Assembly (NCBI RefSeq): GCF_030908385.1
Contig: NZ_CP133091.1
Location: 620,001 to 684,000, forward strand
Length of the DNA: 64,000 nucleotides
Direction: 5' to 3'
From: Mangrovimonas sp. YM274
GTDB lineage: Bacteria; Bacteroidota; Bacteroidia; Flavobacteriales; Flavobacteriaceae
In this document: one piece after another, positions 15,145 through 24,881 of the stretch
How positions within the stretch are numbered: position 1 is the stretch's first letter
Layout of the letters: every line of letters starts with the position of its first letter
Translations under genes and position numbers: made by a program
Notes under the pieces: generated by a model
Seen by the model: the letters and a program-made list of their open reading frames with translations, nothing else
Database searches by the model: none
What the model was told of the DNA's origin: nothing

Positions 15145-15843
15145 CTATTCCGAAACTAGGGTCTTTATAAAATTTTCCGGGGTGAGGGCATTGGCCACAT
15201 CAAAATCGCCAATCTTGGTACGGCGCAATACCGAGAGGTGACCTCCAGAGTTCAAGGCTTTCCCAAAATCGTGCGCCAAGGAACGGATGTAAGTGCCCTT
15301 GCTGCATACCACCCTAAAATCGACTTCGTTCTCCCCAATACGGGTGATTTCAAATTCGGAGATATTAATGGTTCTTGGTTTTACTTCTACCTCTTCACCA
15401 GCTCTGGCAAATTCATACAAACGTTTTCCGTCTTTTTTTATGGCCGAAAATACAGGTGGGTATTGCTCGATATCTCCCAAAAAGCTTTTTGTGGTTTCGT
15501 GGATCAGTGCTTCGGTAATATGGTCGGTTGGATAGGTGGCATCAATGTCGGTTTCCAAATCGTAGGAAGGGGTGGTACTGCCCAACACAATGGTACCGGT
15601 ATATTCCTTTATCTGCGCCTGAAAAGTATTGATTTGTTTGGTCATTTTTCCGGTACAGATCACCAAAAGCCCAGAGGCCAAAGGGTCTAAAGTTCCGGCG
15701 TGGCCTACCTTTATCTTTTTAATATTATGGGCATGCCTGATTTCCCAACGTAGTTTGTTCACCACTTGAAAGGAAGTCCAGGTAAGGGGTTTGTCTATTA
15801 ATAATACTTGTCCGTCTTTAAAATCTTCAGCAGTCATCATCAC
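15145..15843 (-). CDS. truB: tRNA pseudouridine(55) synthase
   Basis: 232 residues. The N-terminal LLIDKPLTWTSFQVVNKLRW and the catalytic motif VGHAGTLDPLASGLLV (Asp in TLDP) are diagnostic, with the later YPPVFSAIKKDGKRLYEFAR and GTYIRSLAHDFG. The enzyme isomerises U55 in the T-loop of tRNAs. There are three candidate Met codons in a row at the start; the first is used here. It lies 9 bp downstream of uppP, a pairing recurrent in Bacteroidota. Confidence 0.96.
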   Translation of the reverse strand: MMMTAEDFKDGQVLLIDKPLTWTSFQVVNKLRWEIRHAHNIKKIKVGHAGTLDPLASGLLVICTGKMTKQINTFQAQIKEYTGTIVLGSTTPSYDLETDIDATYPTDHITEALIHETTKSFLGDIEQYPPVFSAIKKDGKRLYEFARAGEEVEVKPRTINISEFEITRIGENEVDFRVVCSKGTYIRSLAHDFGKALNSGGHLSVLRRTKIGDFDVANALTPENFIKTLVSE

Positions 15844-15852
15844 AAAATCAAA

Positions 15853-16644
15853 TTACATTAAGGCTACTACAATGGCAATTAGGCCCACAATGGCACAGTA
15901 CACCGAGAAATAGGAAAGTTTACTTTTCTTCACCAAGGCAATCATCCAGGTACAGGCAAAAAGTCCCGCCACAAAGGCCGCTACAAAACCAATGCTAAGA
16001 GCGGTAAAGTTGGAGCTCTCGTAGCTCAATTCTCCGCCAAGGATATCTTTGGCAATCTTTCCAAAGATAAGGGGCACCACCATTAAAAATGAAAAACGGG
16101 CCGCTTTGGTTTTGTCGTTCCCCAACAGCACCGAGGTGGAAATAGTTGCTCCAGAACGCGAAATACCAGGCAACATGGCAACGGCCTGCGATATACCAAT
16201 AACAAAGGCATTGCTGAAACTTACTGGTTTGTTGGTGTTTTTGGCACGGTCTGCCAAAAACAATAGGGCAGCAGTTACCAATAGCATACAGCCAACCAAG
16301 AGGATGTTACCGCCAAAAAGTTCTTCTAACTCCGATTCAAAAAACACCCCGATGATGACAGCTGGAATCATGGACAGGGCAATCTTGGAAGCAAACTGAA
16401 GGTCTTCGTTCCATTGGAACTTAAATATGCCCTCCAATAGGCTTAAAATATCTTTTCTAAACACGACGATGGTGCTTAGGGCGGTGGCAAAATGCAATAC
16501 CACGGTAAACATTAAACTTTCTTGAGGAATGGAGCTGTCTCCCAAAATGGCTTTCCCTAACTCGAGGTGGCCACTAGAAGATACGGGTAAAAATTCGGTA
16601 AGCCCTTGTACAATTCCAAGGATGATGGCGTCGATAATGTCCAT
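15853..16644 (-). CDS. uppP: Undecaprenyl-diphosphate phosphatase
   Basis: 263 residues, about eight membrane segments. Family motifs GLTEFLPVSSSGHLELG near residue 14 and PGISRSGATI near residue 160 are intact. It recycles undecaprenyl pyrophosphate to the monophosphate lipid carrier for peptidoglycan and glycan export and contributes to bacitracin resistance. It is flanked by truB (9 bp) and the DUF3098 gene (51 bp). Confidence 0.96.
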   Translation of the reverse strand: MDIIDAIILGIVQGLTEFLPVSSSGHLELGKAILGDSSIPQESLMFTVVLHFATALSTIVVFRKDILSLLEGIFKFQWNEDLQFASKIALSMIPAVIIGVFFESELEELFGGNILLVGCMLLVTAALLFLADRAKNTNKPVSFSNAFVIGISQAVAMLPGISRSGATISTSVLLGNDKTKAARFSFLMVVPLIFGKIAKDILGGELSYESSNFTALSIGFVAAFVAGLFACTWMIALVKKSKLSYFSVYCAIVGLIAIVVALM

Positions 16645-16695
16645 GCGGTATAAATATCAATAATGGGATGTCAAACAGAACGGCGAAGGCCTTAA

Positions 16696-16965
16696 CTAGT
16701 TGTTGGATTTTGGCGCTTTATGCGGGTTGAGCAAGATGGCATAGATCTCAATTGCAAAGCCAATAAGCACTAGGGTAGGAGCCACACGGATGCGTCTGAA
16801 ATTGAAAATATCAGGGTTGAATACATTAGGGTCGTCACTACCGCCTCCAGCCATTAGTATAAATCCAAGGCCAATACAGGCCAAGCCAATAAGCATGAAC
16901 TGGTAGTTTTTCTTCCCGAAAAGAAAGTCTTGTTTGCTGGTTTCTTTTTGCTTTTGTGCTCCCAT
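16696..16965 (-). CDS. DUF3098 membrane protein
   Basis: 89 residues from ATG at 16965. A slightly longer start is possible, but the family begins with a short polar leader before DFLFGKKNYQFMLIGLACIG. Two membrane segments are at about 22-42 and 62-80. DUF3098 genes are commonly found beside ftsX and uppP in Bacteroidota, which fits here, and a role in division or envelope synthesis is inferred from that context only. About 208 bp separate it from the methyltransferase upstream. Confidence 0.85.
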   Translation of the reverse strand: MGAQKQKETSKQDFLFGKKNYQFMLIGLACIGLGFILMAGGGSDDPNVFNPDIFNFRRIRVAPTLVLIGFAIEIYAILLNPHKAPKSNN

Positions 16966-17173
16966 ATGCTGTGAAATTCTTTGAAACAAATTGCATTGCC
17001 AACAACCTGGACAATGGCCTTAGTACTACAAGGCACTTTAGGCAAGTGCAAAGTAACGGTTTTATTTAAAACTTTCGCGTTAAGGAGCTGTAAATTTGGA
17101 GGGGATGGTTGGCTTGGATAAGAAATGGTTTTGTTAGACTGAACTTATATATCTTAGATAGGATTTTAATACT

Positions 17174-17797
17174 TCAGGATAGTTTCCGAAACACCGTCAT
17201 TCGTTCCCCTAAACTCTCAATAACCAAGTTGAATGTATCTGCAATATACCTCATGGTTTGTTCGGTATAGATAAATACGTGGGTGGCATCCTTGCGGTAA
17301 TACCAGGTGTTGAAATCTGGATGGCCTTGGTACAGATGCGTCATGATATACAAACGACCTTCGGGTTGTAAAAGGCCTACCAATTGGGCAATCTCCTGTT
17401 TGGGATGGTAGAAGTGTTCAAAGACTTCACAGCTAAAAATATAATCGTAACGGTGATTTTTGTAAGACTGGTCTGGATAGAAATAGGGATCGAACAAGTT
17501 TACTTGGTACTGTTGTTCCTGAAGCATTTTGGTGATTACGGGACCACTGCCACAGCCATAGTCCAAGCCTAAATGCTCAGGAGTCTGTGCTTTTAAAATG
17601 GCATTAGTAATTGGGGATGTAAAGGTCTGGTAGCCAGGGTCGTTGACATCGTTGTTGTGGGACTCGTAATGGGCTTTTTCCTGTTCGGTTGTAAAGTATT
17701 GGAGCTTGTCCATTACAAAGGCACCACAGGTATGACAGATAAAATAATAGGCATCGGCCTTTTGGTTGAGCTGGCTGTCACAAAGGGTGCAATGCAT
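17174..17797 (-). CDS. Class I SAM-dependent methyltransferase with N-terminal zinc finger
   Basis: 207 residues. Four Cys (CTLC at 3-6 and CHTC at about 21-24) form a predicted zinc knuckle. The Rossmann part follows, with motif I LGLDYGCGSGPVITKM at about 76-91, an acidic motif II (LFDPYF) and FSCEVFEHF as the post-II segment. The protein methylates an unknown target in the cytoplasm. It lies 27 bp after ftsX and interrupts the more usual ftsX-DUF3098 adjacency. Confidence 0.85.
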   Translation of the reverse strand: MHCTLCDSQLNQKADAYYFICHTCGAFVMDKLQYFTTEQEKAHYESHNNDVNDPGYQTFTSPITNAILKAQTPEHLGLDYGCGSGPVITKMLQEQQYQVNLFDPYFYPDQSYKNHRYDYIFSCEVFEHFYHPKQEIAQLVGLLQPEGRLYIMTHLYQGHPDFNTWYYRKDATHVFIYTEQTMRYIADTFNLVIESLGERMTVFRKLS

Positions 17798-17824
17798 AAG
17801 ATTTGGTGTTCTGCCCTAAGTTGT

Positions 17825-18703
17825 TTAATAATACAACTGGTCTGTTTTCAGGTTCAAGAAACGTTGGGTGGCAATAAAGGTACTGATCCAAGTAATTAAA
17901 ATTCCCATTAAGAATACCGCGGCAAACAAGGCGGCAATCAATACCGGCTGCCCTAAAAGGCCTAGTTCAGGGAAAGTCTTGTTAAGGTAATGCAGCACTA
18001 CAGCCATTCCTGCCAGAGCAACGATAGAGCCAATAATGCCCAACTGAACATTTTTCAACACAAAAGGTCTTCTGATAAAGCGTTTGGTAGCCCCAACCAT
18101 TTGCATGGTCTTGATGATAAAACGCTTGGAGTATACGGCCAACCTAATAGAACTGTTGATCAATAATACCGCAATGAGGGTAAACAGTCCGCTAATGACC
18201 AATACCCAAAAAGTGATTTTCTTAACGTTATCGTTCATGAGCTCTACCAAGTCGTTGTCGTAACGGATTTCTTCAATAAAAGCCTTGGTAGAGAGTTCTT
18301 CGGTAATTTCATCTAAGGTCGCGTTGGTAACATAATCGGCTTTTAGGTATACATCGATGGAGTTCTGCAAAGGGTTGTAGCCCACAAAGTCCATAAAGTC
18401 CTCACCGGTCTCTGCTTTCATGAGTTCGGCAGCTTCTTCTTTGGAAACATAGGTGATGGATTTGGTATAATCGGCCATGGAAAGGCTCTTTTCAAGTTGG
18501 TTCACCTCCACTTCCTTGGCAGAATCGTTCAAATAAATGGTCAATACGACCTGCTCTTTAAAGTGGTCTGCCACCTTTTTGGCATTCAACACTAAAAGGC
18601 CCAAACAACCTAATAAAAACAGTACCAGTGCAATACTGATGACCACAGAAAAATAGGATGAAATTAACTTGCGCTTTTGGTATCTGTCAAAAGAAGAGCT
18701 CAT
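17825..18703 (-). CDS. ftsX: Cell division protein FtsX
   Basis: 292 residues with four membrane segments: about 18-40, then 170-190, 220-240 and 262-282. A periplasmic extracellular domain (about 45-165) containing SMADYTKSITYVSKEEAAEL lies after the first. FtsX with the ATPase FtsE links divisome constriction to activation of peptidoglycan hydrolases. No ftsE is adjacent, which is usual in this phylum. It is divergent from leuS across 153 bp. Confidence 0.93.
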   Translation of the reverse strand: MSSSFDRYQKRKLISSYFSVVISIALVLFLLGCLGLLVLNAKKVADHFKEQVVLTIYLNDSAKEVEVNQLEKSLSMADYTKSITYVSKEEAAELMKAETGEDFMDFVGYNPLQNSIDVYLKADYVTNATLDEITEELSTKAFIEEIRYDNDLVELMNDNVKKITFWVLVISGLFTLIAVLLINSSIRLAVYSKRFIIKTMQMVGATKRFIRRPFVLKNVQLGIIGSIVALAGMAVVLHYLNKTFPELGLLGQPVLIAALFAAVFLMGILITWISTFIATQRFLNLKTDQLYY

Positions 18704-18794
18704 ATGTAATCTTGTTAGCGACGTAAAAATATAAAAGAATTCTATACCCCTTAGGTTTACAACGTTTAAACTTTCAACATTGTTTTATTGTCCG

Positions 18795-18802
18795 TAAATT
18801 TG
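18795..18802 (+). promoter_or_regulatory. Putative -7 element of leuS
   Basis: TAAATTTG fits TAnnTTTG, 55 bp before the leuS start, in the ftsX/leuS divergent region. No clear -33 box at the 19-bp spacing. Confidence 0.4.
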
Positions 18803-18856
18803 CTGCTTTAAAATTGAAGTACAATTAATCAAGTTCTTGCACTAGCAGACATTGTT

Positions 18857-21676
18857 ATGACATATAATTTCAACGAGATAGAGGCCAAATGGCAACAATA
18901 TTGGGCCGACAACCATACCTTTAAAGCCGAAAACAACAGCGATAAACCCAAATACTACGTATTGGACATGTTTCCTTACCCAAGTGGTGCGGGACTGCAT
19001 GTTGGGCACCCACTGGGATATATTGCCTCCGATATTTATGCGCGTTACAAGCGCCATAAAGGCTTTAATGTATTGCACCCACAAGGGTACGATAGCTTTG
19101 GTTTGCCGGCAGAACAGTATGCTATCCAAACAGGACAGCATCCTGCCATCACTACCGAAACCAATATTGCGACCTACAGAAGGCAGTTGGATAAAATTGG
19201 TTTTTCATTCGATTGGTCTCGTGAAGTACGTACCAGCAATCCAGAATATTACAAATGGACACAATGGATCTTTATCCAATTGTTTGAGTCTTGGTATAAT
19301 TATGACAATAACAAAGCAGAGCCTATAGAGACCCTTGTGGCAAAATTTGCTGCGGAAGGAAACGCTAATATCAATGCGGCATGCGATGATACTATAGAAG
19401 CGTTTTCAGCAGAGGAATGGAATCAATTTTCTTCTGAAAAACAACAGGGAATCCTTTTGCAATACCGTTTGACCTATTTGGCAGAAACCGAAGTGAACTG
19501 GTGTCCTGCTTTGGGAACGGTTTTGGCAAATGACGAAATTGTAAATGGTGTGTCCGAACGTGGGGGGCATCCTGTAGTACGTAAAAAAATGACACAATGG
19601 AGCATGCGTATTTCTGCCTTTGCAGAGCGTTTGCTACAAGGTTTGGAAACTATCGATTGGACGGATTCGCTAAAAGAAAGTCAACGCAACTGGATTGGGA
19701 AGTCGGTTGGAGCTAGTGTGACCTTTAATGTGAATGGTCATGATGAGGTGATCGAGGTGTTCACTACACGTCCTGATACTATTTTCGGGGTGAGCTTTAT
19801 GACCTTGGCACCAGAGCACGACTTGGTATCCAAAATCGTAACCGATGATCAAAAAGAAGCGGTGAACAACTATATTGAAGCGACTGCAAAGCGTAGTGAA
19901 CGTGAGCGTATGGCGGATGTAAAGACCATTTCTGGAGTGTTTACAGGGGCTTATGCAGAGCACCCGTTCAGTAAAGAGCCTATTCCAATCTGGATTGGGG
20001 ATTATGTATTGGCCAGCTACGGAACAGGAGCGGTAATGGCCGTGCCTTGTGGAGATCAGCGCGATTATGATTTTGCGAAGCATTTCAATATCGAGATTCC
20101 TAATATTTTTGAAGACGTGGATATTTCCGAAGAAGCTTTTGCCGATAAGGAAGCCACCATCATTGCCAACAGCGATTTCCTAAACGGATTGAATTATAAA
20201 GACGCTACCAAAAAGGTCATCGAGCAATTGGAAGCTCTTGGTCAAGGTAATGGAAAAACCAATTACCGTTTGCGCGATGCGGTATTTAGCCGTCAGCGTT
20301 ATTGGGGTGAGCCGTTCCCAGTATATTATGTGAATGGCATGCCGCAAATGATTGATCAGGTACATTTGCCAATCACCTTGCCAGAAGTTGAAAAGTACTT
20401 GCCAACAGAAACAGGGGAGCCGCCATTGGGCCGCGCCGATGTTTGGGCCTGGTGTACCGAAACCAACACGGTGGTAAGCAACGAGAACATAAACAACACA
20501 ACGGTATTCCCTTTGGAATTGAACACCATGCCAGGATGGGCAGGGAGTTCTTGGTATTTCTTCCGTTATATGGAAGAAGCCGCCAAACGCGGTGAAGCCT
20601 TTGCAAGCGAAGAGGCTTTAAAATACTGGGAAAACGTCGACCTATATATTGGTGGAAGCGAGCACGCCACAGGGCACTTGCTATATGCCCGTTTCTGGAC
20701 CAAGTTCCTTAAGGATCGTGGATATGTAGGGGTTGAAGAACCATTTAAAAAGTTGATCAACCAAGGAATGATTTTGGGGACTTCGGCTTTTGTGTATCGA
20801 GTTGAAGGTGAAAATAAATTCTTGTCAAAAGGATTAATTGAAGGGCAAAAAGTACAGCCAATCCATACGGATGTATCTTTTGTAAATGCTTCAGATGAAT
20901 TGGATGTAGAAGCATTCAAAAATTGGAGAGAGGAATTTAAGGATGCTGAGTTTGTATTGGAAGATGGGGTATATAAAGTAGGTCGCGAGGTTGAAAAAAT
21001 GTCCAAGTCCAAATACAATGTGGTAAATCCAGACAACATTTGTGAGGAGTACGGAGCAGACAGTTTACGTTTGTATGAAATGTTCCTTGGGCCATTGGAG
21101 CAGGCCAAACCTTGGAATACGGCAGGAATTACGGGAGTTCACGGTTTCCTAAAGAAACTTTGGAAATTGTTCTTTGAGAACGATGCCCTAATAGTAACCG
21201 ATAGCGAAGCCACCAAGGACAACTTAAAGACCCTTCATAAAACCATTAAAAAGGTAGAAGAGGATATTGAGAATTTCTCGTTCAACACATCCGTGTCTAC
21301 TTTTATGATTGCCGTGAATGAGTTGACTGCTCAAAAATGTACCAGCAAAGCAGTGTTGGAACCGTTATTGGTGTTGATTTCTCCTTATGCACCGCATATT
21401 GCTGAAGAACTTTGGAGCCAATTAGGAAATGAAGGAAGTATTTCTACTGCCGCTTTCCCTGTGTTTGATGAAAGGCACTTGGTGGAAAGCAGTAAAAACT
21501 ACCCTATTTCCTTCAATGGTAAAATGCGTTTTACGCTTGAGTTGCCGTTGGATATGAGTAAAGAGGACATCGAGAAAACGGTGATGGCTCATGAGAAAAC
21601 CCAAGAGCAGTTGCAGGGACGTACCCCTAAAAAGGTCATCATTGTACCTGGAAAGATTGTGAATATTGTAGGCTAA
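18857..21676 (+). CDS. leuS: Leucine--tRNA ligase
   Basis: 939 residues. The class I HIGH-type motif GLHVGHPLGY is at about 45-54, the CP1 editing domain carries FTTRPDTIFGVSF, and the KMSKS motif is at about 713-717. The C-terminal anticodon-binding domain is complete. It attaches Leu to tRNA-Leu and edits mischarged residues. The length exceeds the E. coli enzyme by about 80 residues because of insertions, including one around residues 150-190 (NANINAACDDTIEAFSAEEW) and another before KMSKS, as in other Bacteroidota LeuRS. It is followed by a strong terminator. Confidence 0.97.
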   Translation: MTYNFNEIEAKWQQYWADNHTFKAENNSDKPKYYVLDMFPYPSGAGLHVGHPLGYIASDIYARYKRHKGFNVLHPQGYDSFGLPAEQYAIQTGQHPAITTETNIATYRRQLDKIGFSFDWSREVRTSNPEYYKWTQWIFIQLFESWYNYDNNKAEPIETLVAKFAAEGNANINAACDDTIEAFSAEEWNQFSSEKQQGILLQYRLTYLAETEVNWCPALGTVLANDEIVNGVSERGGHPVVRKKMTQWSMRISAFAERLLQGLETIDWTDSLKESQRNWIGKSVGASVTFNVNGHDEVIEVFTTRPDTIFGVSFMTLAPEHDLVSKIVTDDQKEAVNNYIEATAKRSERERMADVKTISGVFTGAYAEHPFSKEPIPIWIGDYVLASYGTGAVMAVPCGDQRDYDFAKHFNIEIPNIFEDVDISEEAFADKEATIIANSDFLNGLNYKDATKKVIEQLEALGQGNGKTNYRLRDAVFSRQRYWGEPFPVYYVNGMPQMIDQVHLPITLPEVEKYLPTETGEPPLGRADVWAWCTETNTVVSNENINNTTVFPLELNTMPGWAGSSWYFFRYMEEAAKRGEAFASEEALKYWENVDLYIGGSEHATGHLLYARFWTKFLKDRGYVGVEEPFKKLINQGMILGTSAFVYRVEGENKFLSKGLIEGQKVQPIHTDVSFVNASDELDVEAFKNWREEFKDAEFVLEDGVYKVGREVEKMSKSKYNVVNPDNICEEYGADSLRLYEMFLGPLEQAKPWNTAGITGVHGFLKKLWKLFFENDALIVTDSEATKDNLKTLHKTIKKVEEDIENFSFNTSVSTFMIAVNELTAQKCTSKAVLEPLLVLISPYAPHIAEELWSQLGNEGSISTAAFPVFDERHLVESSKNYPISFNGKMRFTLELPLDMSKEDIEKTVMAHEKTQEQLQGRTPKKVIIVPGKIVNIVG

Positions 21677-21698
21677 TTGGCCTAATGTGATATAGTTG

Positions 21699-21734
21699 AG
21701 AGGCTTCGATTTCGTATCGGAGCCTCTTTTTTTT
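21699..21734 (+). terminator. Rho-independent terminator of leuS
   Basis: Stem AGAGGCTTCGAT/ATCGGAGCCTCT (one wobble pair) with loop TTCGT and eight T's, 23 bp after the leuS stop. Confidence 0.9.
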
Positions 21735-21749
21735 AATAGTATCTCCAAC

Positions 21750-21792
21750 CGTCAGTTCGCGTGGATTTCTGCAAGAAATCTGTATAGAGAAC
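21750..21792 (+). repeat. Dispersed repeat, degenerate forward arm F3
   Basis: CGTCAGTTCGCGTG ... GTATAGAGAAC with an internal hairpin (ATTTCTGCAAGAAAT). It is the same family as 13104 and 21951, with substitutions in both conserved ends. Confidence 0.65.
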
Positions 21793-21845
21793 TCATCTGT
21801 AGTTCAACTGCATACCTTCAAACCTATAAGTAGGTATCATCTTTA

Positions 21846-21910
21846 TGTCATTCCGACATCGGAGGAATCTCTGCCAAACTAGAGATGCTTCACGTGCGTT
21901 CAGAATGACA
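21846..21910. repeat. Inverted-repeat element with TGTCATTC ends
   Basis: A 65-bp unit opening TGTCATTCCGA and closing TTCAGAATGACA, with an inner GGAATCTCT/AGAGATGCTTC pairing. This layout is a common non-coding repeat in flavobacterial genomes. The ends are 8-bp perfect inverted repeats. Confidence 0.75.
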
Positions 21911-21950
21911 ACCATTATTCGTCAGATAAAGTGTTTAACAATTTCTATGG

Positions 21951-21995
21951 CGTCAGTTCGAGTGAAATTCTTGAAAAGAATTTTGTATCGAGAAC
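21951..21995 (+). repeat. Dispersed repeat, forward arm F2
   Basis: CGTCAGTTCGAGTG ... GTATCGAGAAC with an internal hairpin AAATTCTTGAAAAGAATTT. It is followed 22 bp later by a reverse arm, so the pair could fold as one long hairpin. Confidence 0.8.
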
Positions 21996-22017
21996 ATTTA
22001 CTAGTTTCAGTTCTTTT

Positions 22018-22069
22018 TCTCGATACAATAGGTTTCCATTAACATTCCAACCAATCACTCGAAATGACG
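22018..22069 (-). repeat. Dispersed repeat, reverse arm R3
   Basis: TCTCGATAC ... CCAATCACTCGAAATGACG, the reverse-orientation counterpart of F2, close to R1 and R2 at 13002 and 13167. Confidence 0.78.
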
Positions 22070-22229
22070 AACTGATAAAAATGGTATTCCTTTTCAATTA
22101 AAAAATCCTTTAAATAGAATCCACTTTTTGAGGATTCTATAAAAATCCCAAAAACCTGATTTTCATTTATATGCTTTCGTAGATTCCTTGTATCTTTAAG
22201 TCCATCATAACCTTAAAACCTTCGATACC

Positions 22230-23339
22230 ATGAAAATTGGCGTTCCAAAAGAAATTAAAAACAATGAAAGTAGGGTGGGCATGACCCCCGCCGGTGTGTT
22301 CGAATTAATCAATAGAAACCATACAGTTTATGTGCAATCCACTGCCGGCGAAGGAAGTGGATTTTTTGATGAAGATTATTTGGAAGTGGGTGCCATTATC
22401 TTGGATACCATTGAAGAAGTGTATGCGTCAAGCGATATGATTGTAAAGGTAAAGGAGCCCATTGCTTCGGAATATCCTTTAGTGAAACCTAATCAAATTG
22501 TGTTTACTTATTTCCATTTTGCTTCCAGTGAACCACTCACTTTGGCGATGCTCAAAAGTGAAGCAGTGTGTATCGCCTATGAAACCGTGGAAGATGAAGA
22601 TGGCAGTTTGCCATTATTGACTCCAATGTCTGAAGTTGCCGGGAGAATGGCCATTCAGCAGGGGGCAAAGTATTTGGAAAAACCAATTAAAGGAAGAGGG
22701 GTGTTGCTAGGTGGTGTGCCTGGTGTGCCTCCAGGAAAAGTGTTGGTATTGGGGGCCGGTGTTGTTGGGATTCAGGCCGCTAAAATGGCGGCAGGCTTGG
22801 GGGCGCATGTTACCATTATGGATATTAATATGAAACGTTTACGTTATGTAAATGACATTATGCCCAATCACGTGGTGACTGAATTTTCTAGTGTGTACAA
22901 TATTAAAAAGCATATCAAAACCCATGATTTAATTATTGGAGGGGTCTTGATAAAAGGAGGGAAGGCACCTAAATTGATTACACGAGACATGTTAAAGGAG
23001 ATGCGGCCAGGGACGGTGTTAATTGATGTGGCGGTGGATCAAGGAGGTTGTATTGAAACCAGTAAACCAACCACTCATGAAAACCCCACTTTTATTATAG
23101 ATGATATTGTGCATTACTGTGTAGCCAATATGCCGGGAGCGGTCCCTTATACTTCTACTATGGCATTGACCAATGTCACCTTGCCTTATGTTTTGAAATT
23201 GGCAGATATGGGCTGGGAAGACGCTTGTAAACAAGATACTTCATTGTCTAAAGGATTAAATATTGTTAAGGGCGAAATTGTGTATGATGGAATCGCGGAA
23301 TCCTTTGGGTGGACTTCAAAGATGATGGAACCGAAGTAA
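22230..23339 (+). CDS. ald: Alanine dehydrogenase
   Basis: 369 residues. The N-terminal MKIGVPKEIKNNESRVGMTP and the NAD-binding stretch VLVLGAGVVGIQAAKMAAGLG at about 171-191 are diagnostic of alanine dehydrogenase. The later HENPTFIIDDIVHYCVANMPGA loop is also typical. It interconverts alanine and pyruvate with NAD, linking nitrogen and carbon metabolism in the cytoplasm. The full family length is present. It is monocistronic, between the repeat zone and a terminator. Confidence 0.95.
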   Translation: MKIGVPKEIKNNESRVGMTPAGVFELINRNHTVYVQSTAGEGSGFFDEDYLEVGAIILDTIEEVYASSDMIVKVKEPIASEYPLVKPNQIVFTYFHFASSEPLTLAMLKSEAVCIAYETVEDEDGSLPLLTPMSEVAGRMAIQQGAKYLEKPIKGRGVLLGGVPGVPPGKVLVLGAGVVGIQAAKMAAGLGAHVTIMDINMKRLRYVNDIMPNHVVTEFSSVYNIKKHIKTHDLIIGGVLIKGGKAPKLITRDMLKEMRPGTVLIDVAVDQGGCIETSKPTTHENPTFIIDDIVHYCVANMPGAVPYTSTMALTNVTLPYVLKLADMGWEDACKQDTSLSKGLNIVKGEIVYDGIAESFGWTSKMMEPK

Positions 23340-23371
23340 AGAGAATTTTTATAGTTGTTGTATATATTAAT

Positions 23372-23406
23372 AAAAGAAGGCTTCAAATGGTTGAAGCCTT
23401 CTTTTT
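23372..23406. terminator. Bidirectional terminator between ald and the convergent lipoprotein gene
   Basis: Perfect stem AAGAAGGCTTCAA/TTGAAGCCTTCTT with loop ATGG, flanked by A's and T's. It lies between convergent genes and can serve both. Confidence 0.9.
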
Positions 23407-23428
23407 ATATTGGATGTTTGTTTGCTGA

Positions 23429-24682
23429 TTAATCCAGTCTTATCAAGGAAACAGCTTCATTGTTCATCTCTTCCTCAATAATGGTGACATCTCCTGTAAT
23501 GCTCATTTCTCCTATCACTTTTTTCCCATCACTGTATCTAAGCCCACTAAATAATAAATTGTCATTTTGATCAAGGCTCATGGTGTAGATTTCATAGGCG
23601 TTGGATGAAATCATCTCATATGAATTATCACTTAAGTTCATTTTGTAAACATTGGTACCATTGTACATGTATAAGGTTTCTGCTGTTTGGATAATGGCTT
23701 CTGGATTGTAAGGTAAATCTATTTCTGAGATGGTATTGGTAGTTTCAGAAAACTCATAGTGCCTACCGTTGCTGTTATAACTGACACTTATGAATAGGCT
23801 GGAATTGCCTTTGTTTACTTGAAAATATTGTCCATTATAATAAGTGGTAGCATATTCTGTAAATAAAAGTGTAGGAGAATAGTTCCCTGTGCTACCATCT
23901 GCCATATAAAATTGGCCATTGTCTCCTTCACAGTAATAAAATTTACCATTATTGCCAACCCAATAGAAATGTGGGTCATTTTCACTGATTACTTCAACAC
24001 CTCCTGTAGCTTTAAGAACTTTTAAGTAGCCCTCTCCGTCATTAAAATAAATATTGCCTTGGGAGTCGGTATCGAAGTAAGAAATATGCTGACCGCTAAG
24101 CCCAATATTGGTATAAGAAGGAGTAGGTAAGCTATTAAGTTGCAGTTTGTAGAATTCATCAGAATATCCAGTAAAATAGATATTCTCATTGCTGTCTACA
24201 TCAAAAGGCTTGCTATTAATAAATTGACGCGAATCAGGATTGGCGTTAGATAAGGCATTTCCTAATTCAAAATCGAAAATTGCTCCGTCATTTTTTCTTA
24301 CTAAAAGAGAGTAATGTTCTTGGGTGTTTCCAATCGTATCATAGACTTTAAAATAGCCGCCCAAGACAACAAAATCGCTATTCAAATTGATGATGTTGTT
24401 GACTTCTATTTGGGTATCGGTAGCCCCTTCATCCAATGATGTGCCATCCGCATTAATAAAGGAAACCGCTTCAAAATTGCCATTAGTGGTAAGTTTGTAA
24501 AGGGAGGCAGAACCATCGTTGCCATTTCTTCCAAAACTTGAGTTAGGATTTATGACTGCCAAGTTTTGGGCATCTGTAATATCCAAAGCAATTTTTTGGT
24601 AGATTTTTGGGCTTCCTTCCTCATCTTTAGAACAAGAAAAAAGCATTGCTGCCACAAAAAGGGCACAAATAATGTGTTTCAT
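23429..24682 (-). CDS. Predicted lipoprotein, beta-propeller-like
   Basis: 417 residues with a lipobox (AAMLFSC) at Cys17 followed by Lys-Asp-Glu-Glu. The mature part contains repeating blade-like strands: NENIYFTGYSDEFYKL, SQGNIYFNDGEGYLKV, NNGKFYYCEGDNGQFYMADG and QNDNLLFSGLRYSDGKK. This is consistent with a seven-bladed propeller exposed in the periplasm or on the surface. No enzymatic motif was found. The T9SS sorting tail is absent, as expected for a lipid-anchored protein. Confidence 0.8.
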   Translation of the reverse strand: MKHIICALFVAAMLFSCSKDEEGSPKIYQKIALDITDAQNLAVINPNSSFGRNGNDGSASLYKLTTNGNFEAVSFINADGTSLDEGATDTQIEVNNIINLNSDFVVLGGYFKVYDTIGNTQEHYSLLVRKNDGAIFDFELGNALSNANPDSRQFINSKPFDVDSNENIYFTGYSDEFYKLQLNSLPTPSYTNIGLSGQHISYFDTDSQGNIYFNDGEGYLKVLKATGGVEVISENDPHFYWVGNNGKFYYCEGDNGQFYMADGSTGNYSPTLLFTEYATTYYNGQYFQVNKGNSSLFISVSYNSNGRHYEFSETTNTISEIDLPYNPEAIIQTAETLYMYNGTNVYKMNLSDNSYEMISSNAYEIYTMSLDQNDNLLFSGLRYSDGKKVIGEMSITGDVTIIEEEMNNEAVSLIRLD

Positions 24683-24881
24683 AATAACAGGTGGATTTTG
24701 GTTTGGTTATTGAATTAGTTTTGTAAAAATATTTTGACAAATATAGGAATTATATTAAGGTTCAAAAATTTAGAGCAATTTGTCTGGCCGTCAGATTATG
24801 TGAGTAACTGACAAAATTTCCTTACCATAAAATGGCCTGCTTTTTGTTATCTTTATAGGACAAATTTTAAACTCAAAAGCT

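Larger units (their letters stand above)
21677..22229. other. Gene-free stretch with dispersed repeats
   Basis: 553 bp without a gene. It holds the leuS terminator, one degenerate and one good forward copy of the TTCGAGTG/GTATCGAGAA family, an inverted-repeat element with TGTCATTC ends, a reverse copy of the TTCGAGTG family, and about 150 bp of plain AT-rich sequence before ald. Confidence 0.65.
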